This document shows positions 1 through 6,689 of a stretch of DNA of 18,651 nucleotides, one piece after another. Below the pieces are notes generated by a model that was not told where the DNA came from, searched no databases, and saw only the letters and a list, made by a program, of their open reading frames with translations. Every line of letters begins with the position of its first letter. The stretch's first letter is position 1. Made by a program: the position numbers and the translations under genes. Source of the stretch: Anaerococcus sp. (GTDB lineage Bacteria; Bacillota; Clostridia; Tissierellales; Peptoniphilaceae); assembly GCA_030825745.1 (NCBI GenBank), contig JAPJPH010000006.1, positions 1 through 18,651 of the forward strand, given 5' to 3'.

Positions 1-1
1 C

Positions 2-55
2 AGAAATATAGGTATATTTGAGTTATCCCTTAATGACAACATTGAGGAAAATTAA
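2..55 (+). CDS. Possible 3' end of a gene entering from the left
   Basis: Frame 2 of the + strand is open from the window edge for 17 codons and ends in TAA at 53-55. The tail is acidic and polar (it ends in Asn-Ile-Glu-Glu-Asn), and a hairpin follows directly after the stop. This would fit the C-terminus of a gene running toward nrdA. Seventeen codons are too few to name a family, and an open run this short can occur by chance. Confidence 0.3.
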   Translation, partial: RNIGIFELSLNDNIEEN

Positions 56-56
56 A

Positions 57-91
57 CGGAATGTCTCCTGTTATGTACAGATTACATTCCG
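57..91. other. Stem-loop with 8-bp perfect outer stem
   Basis: Bases 57-64 (CGGAATGT) pair exactly with 84-91 (ACATTCCG). Inside them CTGT at 68-71 pairs with ACAG at 77-80, giving a two-part stem around a TATGT loop. It lies two bases after the stop at 53-55. Neither side carries a clean T tract: the minus-strand flank has TTTAATTTT, the plus-strand flank ATTAAAAT. It may be a weak terminator for either direction or an RNA processing or stability element. The function is not determined. Confidence 0.4.
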
Positions 92-170
92 ATTAAAATA
101 TTATTAAATTATTCCGTGTTTACGGGTTCAGGTCATTTGTGGGTTAAGCCATTTTCTAATCATAGATTTT

Positions 171-196
171 GACTTTATCACAATAAGAGTCTTTTT
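171..196 (+). terminator. Candidate + strand intrinsic terminator
   Basis: GACT (171-174) pairs with AGTC (188-191) and TTAT (175-178) with ATAA (183-186), with a CACA loop and one bulged G at 187. Five T residues follow at 192-196. The T tract lies on the + strand side, so it would stop transcription coming from the left and converging on nrdA. The stem is short and A/T-rich. Confidence 0.4.
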
Positions 197-212
197 AATT
201 TATTTACTTATT

Positions 213-2741
213 TTAACTTGCGCATGAATCGCATTCTTCTACTTCTTGACTTTTTCCTCTTACATAATAAATTGACTTAACCCCTGCCTCATAGGCTTTT
301 ATATATATGTTTAATATCTGTCTCATGGTTATATCTGTTGTTATATAGATATTAACTGATTGAGCTTGGTCTATATGTCTTTGCCTAATACCTGCCATTT
401 CCATGGAGATATTTTGGTCTATGTCATGGGCATTTTCATATAGCCAGAAGGTCCTTGTAGTAAGGCCTGGAGCTACCCTTGGTACTATGGCTCCCTTTTT
501 CTCTTCTAGGAAGTACCTACTCATTATAGGATCTACCCCAGCTGATGTTCCTGATATGATAGATGTTGATCCTGTTGGGGCTATAGCCATGAGATAGCCA
601 TTTCTAAGACCATTTTTACTTACTTCTTCTTTTAGTTTTTCCCATCTATCTGTTGTGTAGTTTCTATATTCAAAGTATTTTCCATTTTCCCATTCACTAC
701 CCTCAAAGCAAGAGTAGGATCCTTTTTCTTTGGCTATGTTTAATGATTCTTTTATAGCATAGTAGTTTATATCCTCATAGACCCTATCTACGAATTCACC
801 GTGGGCCTTGGCATCTTGCCATTTGATTCCATTTTTAACTAGCATGTGGTGGTAGCCACTTGTTCCAAGTCCTATGGCCCTATATTTTTTGTTGGTTACC
901 TTGGCATAGGAAGTTGGGTAGTAGTTTAGGTCAACTACGTTATCTAGGGCCCTTACTATGGTAGATACTGTCTCTTCTAGCTCTTTTTTGTTATTTACAT
1001 CTAGTTTACCTAGGGTAAGACTGGCTAGGTTACATTCTACAAAGTCTCCCGGCTTGGTCTTATTTACTATAATGGTATCTCCATTTTCATCTACTATCTC
1101 AGTTGATATAGACTCTGATGGGCTCATATTTTGGGCTATTTCTGTACAAAGGTTTGATGAGTAGATCATTCCCTTATGCTTGTTTGGGTTGGCCTTATTT
1201 ACAGCATCCCTATTAAAGATAAAAGGAGTTCCTGTCTCAGTCCATGACTTTATTAAAAGTCTTACCATGTCTTTGACACTCATGATTCTTCTTGATATTT
1301 CTTTATCTTCTACTAACTTGTAGTAAAACTCTTCAAACTCATCTCCATAGGTATCTTCTAGGGCCTTGCCATATTTTTTTACTATTTCATGAGGGTCAAA
1401 CATATGCCAGGAGGCGTTTATATCATCCCTAGATAGTTTCCAAAATAAGTCTGGTACACATACTCCTGGGAAGATGTCGTGGGCTTTCATCCTGTCATCT
1501 CCATTGTTGGTACGTAAGCCTAGAAACTCTGGCATGTCCTTATGCCATATATCTAGGTAGCAGGCTACTGCCCCCTGTCTAACTCCCAGTTGGTCTACTG
1601 CTACTGCCGTATCATTGGCAAGCCTAATCCAGCGAATAACTCCACCAGCTACTCCTTCAAAGCCTCTGATATCTGACCCGTTGGCACGGACCTTACCAAA
1701 GTATAGGCCCATTCCTCCCCCATGTTTACTTACTTGAGCAAAGTTTGTTATAGAGCGATATATGCCCTTTAGGGTATCAGGTACTGTATCTATAAAGCAT
1801 GATGATAGTTGGTTAAATGGCTTTCTTGCATTGGTCATAGTTGGAGTTGCCATGGTTGCCTTTAGAGTTGATAAGATATCATATAATCTTTTAGCAAATG
1901 AAACCTTGTCTTTTTCTGGGATGGCTAGGTGCATGGCTATACCCATAAACATTTGTTGGACTTTTTCTATTAGCTCACCCTTGTGGTTGGTGATTAGATA
2001 TCTTTTCTTTAATAGGTCAAGTCCTGAGTAGGTAAAGATATCATCTCTACTATAGTCTAGGTAGGCTTCTAGGCTATCTATTTCTTCTTTGCTATAATTT
2101 TCTAGGATATAGGCCCCGTAGAGTCCTTCGTTGGTTAGGTATTTTATCTTTGAATAAAAATCAAATAACTCAAATCTTTCTTCTGATTTTTCTATTTCTA
2201 GGTTTATTTGATACATCAAAAACCTAGCAGCTATTATCTCCCAGTCTGGAGCTTCCTTGCTAGTTAATTCACTAGCTGCCCTGGTTAGGGCCTTTAGGTG
2301 GTCATTTTCTGTCATGTTTGCCTTTAGGAAGGATTCAAATTTAAAAAGCAGGGAGTCTATTGGGTATCTTTGATTGTCAAATTCATCTTGGATAGAGCCT
2401 ATTATGTCAATGACTTTTTTATCTTCTATTATAGCTGCAAAGTCATTTATAACCTTCCTATCCATGTTGTGTTTGGCCCTATAAAGGATAAATGATTTTA
2501 CTTCTCTATAATAATTTCGATCTATTAGGGTTAGTTCAACTAGGTCTTGGATTTCTTCTACACTTGCTATATGGTCCTTGGGATATTTTTCTTTTATAGT
2601 ATCTGCAATTGATCCTGACATTTCTCTTAAGTCTTCTTTTTTTATAGATGAATCAACTGAGGCAAAGGCCTTTTCGATAGCCTTCTCGATCTTTTCTTTT
2701 TCAAAAGCTACCTTGCTTCCGTCTCTTTTTATTATTTGCAT
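213..2741 (-). CDS. nrdA: Ribonucleoside-diphosphate reductase, large (alpha) subunit, class I
   Basis: Reduces ribonucleoside diphosphates to deoxyribonucleotides in the cytosol, together with a radical-carrying R2 subunit. The 842-residue protein starts with an ATP-cone domain (about residues 1-92, allosteric control). Class I catalytic residues are recognisable: C315 in QLSSC, N530-C532-E534 in NLCTE, C570 in ECNLAS, the radical-transfer tyrosine pair Y825-Y826, and the C-terminal CxxC (C837, C840) that receives electrons from thioredoxin. I chose the ATG at 2741 because AAAGGAG lies 5 bases upstream. A farther ATG at 2813 would add 24 residues but has no ribosome binding site and lies inside a NrdR-like operator. 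No R2 (nrdB/nrdF) gene is visible here. Some annotations would call this nrdE. The family assignment is secure. Confidence 0.93.
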   Translation of the reverse strand: MQIIKRDGSKVAFEKEKIEKAIEKAFASVDSSIKKEDLREMSGSIADTIKEKYPKDHIASVEEIQDLVELTLIDRNYYREVKSFILYRAKHNMDRKVINDFAAIIEDKKVIDIIGSIQDEFDNQRYPIDSLLFKFESFLKANMTENDHLKALTRAASELTSKEAPDWEIIAARFLMYQINLEIEKSEERFELFDFYSKIKYLTNEGLYGAYILENYSKEEIDSLEAYLDYSRDDIFTYSGLDLLKKRYLITNHKGELIEKVQQMFMGIAMHLAIPEKDKVSFAKRLYDILSTLKATMATPTMTNARKPFNQLSSCFIDTVPDTLKGIYRSITNFAQVSKHGGGMGLYFGKVRANGSDIRGFEGVAGGVIRWIRLANDTAVAVDQLGVRQGAVACYLDIWHKDMPEFLGLRTNNGDDRMKAHDIFPGVCVPDLFWKLSRDDINASWHMFDPHEIVKKYGKALEDTYGDEFEEFYYKLVEDKEISRRIMSVKDMVRLLIKSWTETGTPFIFNRDAVNKANPNKHKGMIYSSNLCTEIAQNMSPSESISTEIVDENGDTIIVNKTKPGDFVECNLASLTLGKLDVNNKKELEETVSTIVRALDNVVDLNYYPTSYAKVTNKKYRAIGLGTSGYHHMLVKNGIKWQDAKAHGEFVDRVYEDINYYAIKESLNIAKEKGSYSCFEGSEWENGKYFEYRNYTTDRWEKLKEEVSKNGLRNGYLMAIAPTGSTSIISGTSAGVDPIMSRYFLEEKKGAIVPRVAPGLTTRTFWLYENAHDIDQNISMEMAGIRQRHIDQAQSVNIYITTDITMRQILNIYIKAYEAGVKSIYYVRGKSQEVEECDSCAS

Positions 2742-2769
2742 CTTTACTCCTTTTGGCTTGTTCGGTGGT

Positions 2770-2785
2770 ACACTACATATAGTAT
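2770..2785 (-). promoter_or_regulatory. NrdR-box-like operator, proximal
   Basis: The 16-base site (ACACTACATATAGTAT on the + strand) differs at only two positions from the NrdR-box palindrome ACAC-TATATATA-GTGT as I recall it. It lies in the nrdA leader about 30 bases before the start codon. NrdR is a zinc-finger/ATP-cone repressor that usually binds two such sites upstream of ribonucleotide reductase genes. Confidence 0.75.
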
Positions 2786-2811
2786 GTTTTTTGAAATTTC
2801 TGCTTATTATC

Positions 2812-2827
2812 ATACCATATATTGTGA
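2812..2827 (-). promoter_or_regulatory. NrdR-box-like operator, distal, over the nrdA promoter
   Basis: The site ATACCATATATTGTGA matches the NrdR palindrome at most positions. Its centre is 42 bases from that of the proximal box, close to four helical turns. On the minus strand a -10-like TATGAT (2814-2809) overlaps it, with a weak -35-like TTTTAA 17 bases upstream (2837-2832). Occupancy would therefore block RNA polymerase. The promoter assignment is inferred; the paired boxes are visible directly. Confidence 0.7.
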
Positions 2828-2841
2828 TTTTTTAAAATTTA

Positions 2842-2887
2842 AAAAAACAGGTTAAACAAGCCTTTTTGACTAATTTCCCTGTTTTTT
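2842..2887 (-). terminator. Terminator after the sppA-RDD operon
   Basis: AAAAAACAGG (2842-2851) is the exact inverse of CCTGTTTTTT (2878-2887), separated by a 26-base loop. Read on the minus strand, the second arm ends in CCTG followed by seven T residues. It lies between the RDD stop and the nrdA promoter, so it should insulate nrdA from sppA transcription. The loop is long, which lowers confidence. Confidence 0.55.
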
Positions 2888-2919
2888 GTGTAATATTTTA
2901 GTTATATTTACCAATATTG

Positions 2920-3402
2920 CTAAAAATCTCCTTCATATAAGGCATGGTATATATCTTCTTTGACTACAGCTGTATCTACTAGCATATCAACGAATGATAG
3001 TTTTTCTGGATTGATTCCTACTAGTAGGTAGAGAATGTAAAATTTATTTTGCACATATCTACCACATACTTCTCTAATGAAAATTTGTGAAAATGTTAGC
3101 TTATCTTCTGTAGTTGATACTACTTTTAGACCACATATTTGCTTACCCAAGGTCTTGCCGCTATTAAAATAGGTCATTAGAGTAAAGTAGGAAAGGCATA
3201 TTATTAAAGATGTAATATCTACTAGGTCAAAGCCTAGGATTTTAATATCAATTTTTGAAAATAATAGGCCATTTAGAATTTTATTTATAGAGCTAATTAT
3301 TAGCATATCTATTAGAAAGGCTACTAGTCTAATGAAAAACCCTGCATAGGCGAAGGTGTATTTCCCCCCTTGCTTTGATTTTTTTATTACTTGATCAGTC
3401 AT
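2920..3402 (-). CDS. RDD-family membrane protein, possible SppI-like inhibitor of SppA
   Basis: A small integral membrane protein of 160 residues with the RDD-family layout. The first helix carries FFIRLVAFLID (about residues 22-32), with the Arg and Asp that name the family. A second hydrophobic stretch covers about residues 56-79, followed by the family signature GKTLGKQICGLKVV (about 83-96) and a closing DMLVDTAVV segment. The start overlaps the end of sppA by 8 bases, so the two are probably translationally coupled. In Bacillus subtilis an RDD protein (YteJ, renamed SppI) is encoded next to sppA and inhibits that protease. The same role is inferred here from position and family, not shown. 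Confidence 0.85.
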   Translation of the reverse strand: MTDQVIKKSKQGGKYTFAYAGFFIRLVAFLIDMLIISSINKILNGLLFSKIDIKILGFDLVDITSLIICLSYFTLMTYFNSGKTLGKQICGLKVVSTTEDKLTFSQIFIREVCGRYVQNKFYILYLLVGINPEKLSFVDMLVDTAVVKEDIYHALYEGDF

Positions 3403-4393
3403 TGTTTACTCCATATAAATACATAGGTTTACTAACTTTTTTATCCATCATCTCTTTTATGATGGCTAGGTCTGATCCTTCTTTTTTTAGCTCAGTTACT
3501 TTAGAGAATATAGAGGTAAATGATTTTAGGCTAGATTCGTTTGTAAATACATAAGGATCACTTAAATCATGTTCGCTTGCCATTTCATCTATGGCCATAT
3601 CCAAATCTCCAATTTTATCTACTAGACCATTTTCTACAGCCTGGGATCCATCATATATTCTTCCATCAGCTAGTTTTTTTACATCAGCCTCACTCATATT
3701 CCTACCATCTGCAACTAATTTTACAAACCTAGTATAGGCTGAGTCTACCAAGGCTTGAAAATATTGTTTTTGCTCATCTGTCATATCCTTGCCTGTTGAG
3801 CCAGCATCTTTCATTTTACCACTTGTTATATTCTGCTCTTTTATCCCATATTTATTAAATAGGCCCTCTAGGGAATATGAACTCATTATAACCCCGATAG
3901 AACCTGTAAAGGTTTCATTTGATGCATAGATTCTATCTGTGCTTGCTGCTATGTAATATCCACCACTTGCAGCTAGCTCTTCCATTACTGTATAGACTGG
4001 TTTGTTGGCCTTTTTTAGTTTATCTATTTGTTTAGAAATTTTCTCACTCATATAAACTGAGCCACCAGGAGAGTTTACCTTTAGGATTACTCCAACTACT
4101 GTTGGGTCTTCTAGGGCTTTTTTTAAATCTTTTATCACAAATTTATTTGCCTCGTTACTTGCTATAAGTCCATCAACATTTACAACTTGGATTTTTTGAG
4201 TGCTATTTTCTCCCCTTATTTTTTTCTTTTGAGTTAGATAGGACTCATCCAAGGTTGAAAACACATTCATATCCTTAAGATAACCCTCTTTTTTTTCATC
4301 CCTTGTTTTTTTCTTATCACCAACAATTAGGCTAATAGCAAAAACTAAAATAGCTATTGCTACTGCTATAAATTTCTTTTTGTTATTTTTCAT
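3395..4393 (-). CDS. sppA: Signal peptide peptidase SppA, membrane-bound serine protease
   Basis: Degrades signal peptides left in the membrane after protein export, with its active site outside the cell. The 332-residue protein begins with a basic tip and one membrane anchor (about residues 8-25). The S49-family core holds NSPGG (107-111), the nucleophile S143 in ELAASGGYY, and a lysine base, most likely K195 in SGKMKDAG. The 52-residue Ser-Lys spacing equals that of B. subtilis SppA (S147/K199). Length fits the short Gram-positive form with one protease domain, not the doubled E. coli form. AAAAAGGAG precedes the ATG. It heads a two-gene operon with the RDD gene downstream. Confidence 0.93.
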   Translation of the reverse strand: MKNNKKKFIAVAIAILVFAISLIVGDKKKTRDEKKEGYLKDMNVFSTLDESYLTQKKKIRGENSTQKIQVVNVDGLIASNEANKFVIKDLKKALEDPTVVGVILKVNSPGGSVYMSEKISKQIDKLKKANKPVYTVMEELAASGGYYIAASTDRIYASNETFTGSIGVIMSSYSLEGLFNKYGIKEQNITSGKMKDAGSTGKDMTDEQKQYFQALVDSAYTRFVKLVADGRNMSEADVKKLADGRIYDGSQAVENGLVDKIGDLDMAIDEMASEHDLSDPYVFTNESSLKSFTSIFSKVTELKKEGSDLAIIKEMMDKKVSKPMYLYGVNND

Positions 4394-4484
4394 GATAGCT
4401 CCTTTTTATTTTGATTTTTTTATAAGTTAAGTACAATATTAATGCACTTCAAGTATCGTTAACACTTTGATACATTGTTTTGTA

Positions 4485-4502
4485 TAGCTCCCTAGGGGGC
4501 TA
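4485..4502 (-). terminator. Weak hairpin after the DUF3842 gene
   Basis: Bases 4485-4491 (TAGCTCC) pair with 4496-4502 (GGGGCTA), with one G-T pair and a CTAG loop, starting just after the DUF3842 stop codon. On the minus strand it is followed by TACAAAAC rather than a T tract, so it is at best a weak terminator, or an element in the sppA upstream region. Confidence 0.3.
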
Positions 4503-4503
4503 T

Positions 4504-4920
4504 TTACATATTCTTATGCCTAATTTCAAATAATATATCCACTGCCTCATCTATTAGATCACCTATACTAGAATCAGTAGTTTTTGGTATGTAGGTGCTA
4601 CAGGAATTGTTTGGAATTAGTATTTTTTTTGCCTGTGACCTAGCTATGGATGAAGAAATTTTTTCTGTTATTTCTCCATATAAAGAATCTGCTAGGATAA
4701 TTCCTATAGGTCCTAGGATAATATCAGCATCCCTACTATTTACAACTATGGCGTTTTCTCCACTAGCTATAATATCACATCCTGCATTTTTCATAGCCTT
4801 TGTAGCAAAATAATTTGTTGCAAGACCCATTAGTTTTATATTTTCATCTTTTTGTTTGATTTTTTTGACCAAACTTGCCCCGATGCCTCCACCTTGGCCA
4901 TCTATTATAAGTATTTTCAT
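4504..4920 (-). CDS. DUF3842 family protein of unknown function
   Basis: A 138-residue soluble protein that I recognise as DUF3842. It opens with a beta strand and a glycine-rich turn, IDGQGGGIGASLV (about residues 6-18), which looks like a nucleotide-binding Rossmann or P-loop-like start. Later comes a conserved hydrophobic strand with a GPIGI turn (about 70-74) and a Cys-containing PNNSCS segment (about 103-108). No catalytic activity is known for the family. GGAGGG stands 3 bases before the ATG. It is transcribed divergently from the lar operon across a 172-base gap, so shared control is possible. A part in cofactor or nickel handling would only be a guess from position. Confidence 0.85.
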   Translation of the reverse strand: MKILIIDGQGGGIGASLVKKIKQKDENIKLMGLATNYFATKAMKNAGCDIIASGENAIVVNSRDADIILGPIGIILADSLYGEITEKISSSIARSQAKKILIPNNSCSTYIPKTTDSSIGDLIDEAVDILFEIRHKNM

Positions 4921-4957
4921 AAACCCTCCACTTACTTTATTTTAACATATAATTGAA

Positions 4958-4986
4958 TTGACCACACTCTTTTAATATGATATCAT
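4958..4986 (+). promoter_or_regulatory. Promoter of the lar-ABC operon
   Basis: TTGACC (4958-4963) and TATCAT (4981-4986) are separated by exactly 17 bases, a good match to a housekeeping sigma promoter. Transcription would start near 4992-4994. A perfect 10-base palindrome, ATACTAGTAT (4991-5000), lies at the expected start point and could be an operator. The predicted leader is about 100 bases long. Confidence 0.65.
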
Positions 4987-4992
4987 AAAAAT

Positions 4993-5074
4993 ACTAGTAT
5001 GAAGCTAGTCCCATTAGTAGAAACTAATTTTTTAAAAGAAGTCATGAAGGCATAGTTTTTCTATGCCATTTTTT
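4993..5074 (+). promoter_or_regulatory. Structured leader with terminator hairpin upstream of larE (possible attenuator)
   Basis: Three hairpins follow the promoter. ACTAG (4993-4997) pairs with CTAGT (5005-5009). ATTAGT (5013-5018) pairs with ACTAAT (5023-5028) and runs into T residues to 5033. GGCATAG (5049-5055) pairs with CTATGCC (5061-5067) around a T5 loop and is followed by ATTTTTT to 5074, a typical intrinsic terminator. Because it lies between promoter and first gene, the operon needs read-through or regulated antitermination. I could not match the leader to a known riboswitch class. Confidence 0.5.
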
Positions 5075-5092
5075 AATGTGAAAGGATATATT

Positions 5093-5953
5093 ATGCAAGG
5101 ATTTGACCAAGCAAAAGAAAGATTAAATGAGATAATAAATGACCTATTAGACGATAAATTCGTACTAGCCTTCTCTGGGGGAGTTGATTCTACCCTAGTG
5201 TTAAAAATTGCCAGCATGAATAGGAAAAACCATGATGATATAGTTGCTATAACCTACAATACCAATACAACTCCATCAGGTGATCTTGAAAATGCCCAAA
5301 ATTTGGCTAAGGAAATGGATGTAAGGCTAAAAGCAGTTGATATAGATGTTTTTGATAATGAATATATAAAAAACAATACCATAGATAGATGCTACCACTG
5401 CAAGAGCTTTTTATTTAATCAGGCCTTTAAATTAAAGGATGAACTGGGATATGCCAATGTAGTAGATGGTTCTAATCTAGATGATCAAAAGGTCTTTAGA
5501 CCAGGTGTAATGGCCCTTAAGGATAAGGGAGTAAGATCTCCTTTAAAAGAGGCTGGTTTTAGCAAGGCCATGGTTAGAAGATATGCAGAAGAACTTGGAG
5601 TAAAGGTAGCTAAAAGACCATCAGCCCCATGTCTAGCAACAAGATTTCCATACAATAGTCCAGTTGATACAAGTATGTTTGCCCTAATAAATGAGGGAGA
5701 GGATTATCTAAAAACCTTTGGACTTAAAAATGTTAGGATCAGAGTTTATGGAGATAACACAAGAATAGAAGTAGATAAGGATGATTTTGAAATAATCTTT
5801 AAAAACGCAGCAGATATAGTAGCTAAATTAAAAGAAATTGGCTTTAAATATATCAACCTAGACCTAGAAGGCTATAGGTCAGGATCTATGGATGAGGTTG
5901 TTAGCGAAGAAGAAAAAATCAAGCTAAATCCATGGTTAGCCAATGAACAATAA
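5093..5953 (+). CDS. larE: LarE, ATP-dependent sulfur transferase for the nickel-pincer cofactor
   Basis: LarE converts the carboxylates of pyridinium dicarboxylate mononucleotide to thiocarboxylates, the sulfur step of NPN cofactor synthesis. The 286-residue protein has the PP-loop ATP pyrophosphatase motif SGGVDS at residues 28-33, a CYHC pair at 100-103, and C180 in SAPCLATRF. C180 aligns with the sacrificial cysteine (C176) of Lactobacillus plantarum LarE, which loses its sulfur to the product. Start choice: AAAGGA lies 6 bases before the ATG at 5093. An in-frame ATG at 5063 sits inside the terminator stem and lacks a ribosome binding site. It overlaps larB by 11 bases and leads the operon. 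Confidence 0.93.
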   Translation: MQGFDQAKERLNEIINDLLDDKFVLAFSGGVDSTLVLKIASMNRKNHDDIVAITYNTNTTPSGDLENAQNLAKEMDVRLKAVDIDVFDNEYIKNNTIDRCYHCKSFLFNQAFKLKDELGYANVVDGSNLDDQKVFRPGVMALKDKGVRSPLKEAGFSKAMVRRYAEELGVKVAKRPSAPCLATRFPYNSPVDTSMFALINEGEDYLKTFGLKNVRIRVYGDNTRIEVDKDDFEIIFKNAADIVAKLKEIGFKYINLDLEGYRSGSMDEVVSEEEKIKLNPWLANEQ

Positions 5954-6689
5954 AGACTTTTTAGAAAATATTAAATCTGGAAAAATCTCTATCCAAGCGG
6001 GTTTATCTTACCTAAAAGATTATAACTACAAGGACATAGACATAGCCAAACTAGATTTTCAAAGAAAAGATAGGAGGGGCTTTGCTGAAAGTATCTTTTG
6101 TGATGGCAAAGAAGACTTTGCCTTAGTTGAGATTTTTAGGGCCTTTTATGAAAGAGGTGAGCCTGTTATAGGCACCAGGGCTAGCAAAGAGCAATTTAAA
6201 CTAGTTAAAGAGAGTATACCAGAGGCTATCTACCATAAAGAAGCTAGGATAATCCAAGTTTTAGAAAATAAAAAACCCCTAATAGGAAATATAGCTATTT
6301 GTACGGGTGGAACAGCTGACTTAGCCATTGCACAAGAAGCCTATGTAACAGCAAAGTTTTTTGGAGCAAATGTAAGTAGGTACTATGATGTTGGCGTTAG
6401 TGGGCTTCATAGGTTGACATCTAAAATAGATGAAATAAAAAAGGCCAATGTAATAATAGCCATAGCAGGTATGGAGGGGGCTCTCGCAACAGTAATGGCA
6501 GGCTTAGTAAACAAGCCTATAATTGCTGTTCCTACTTCAATAGGTTATGGAGCTAGTTTTCATGGAATTTCTGCCCTATTAACTATGTTATCAACATGCG
6601 CTGAGGGTATAAGTGTAGTAAACATAGACAATGGCTATGGGGCAGCTTATAATGCCTGCCAAATAAATAAAATAATTGAGGAGAAATAA
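5943..6689 (+). CDS. larB: LarB, nicotinate dinucleotide carboxylase/hydrolase of NPN synthesis
   Basis: LarB acts first in the pathway. It carboxylates the pyridinium ring of nicotinic acid adenine dinucleotide and cleaves the phosphoanhydride to give pyridinium dicarboxylate mononucleotide. The 248-residue protein has a variable N-terminal part and a PurE-like C-terminal domain with the family motifs DVGVSGLHR (149-157), AGMEGALATVMAGL (175-188), PTSIGYGASF (197-206) and VVNIDNGYGAA (225-235). C219 in STCAEG matches the catalytic cysteine C221 of L. plantarum LarB. The start overlaps the end of larE, with no strong ribosome binding site, so coupling to larE translation is likely. It ends directly against the larC start codon. 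Confidence 0.94.
   Translation: MNNKDFLENIKSGKISIQAGLSYLKDYNYKDIDIAKLDFQRKDRRGFAESIFCDGKEDFALVEIFRAFYERGEPVIGTRASKEQFKLVKESIPEAIYHKEARIIQVLENKKPLIGNIAICTGGTADLAIAQEAYVTAKFFGANVSRYYDVGVSGLHRLTSKIDEIKKANVIIAIAGMEGALATVMAGLVNKPIIAVPTSIGYGASFHGISALLTMLSTCAEGISVVNIDNGYGAAYNACQINKIIEEK

Noticed and set aside
2742..2813. Upstream ATG at 2813 extending nrdA by 24 residues
   Set aside because: No ribosome binding site, the added residues do not resemble the family, and the extension runs through both the NrdR-like boxes and the -10 region. AAAGGAG precedes the ATG at 2741.
4991..5074. NiCo riboswitch upstream of larE
   Set aside because: The leader is too short and A/T-rich and shows no GC-rich four-way junction; only a generic terminator and small hairpins are visible.
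5063..5092. Upstream ATG at 5063 extending larE by 10 residues
   Set aside because: The codon lies inside the 3' arm of the terminator hairpin and has no ribosome binding site; AAAGGA precedes the ATG at 5093.
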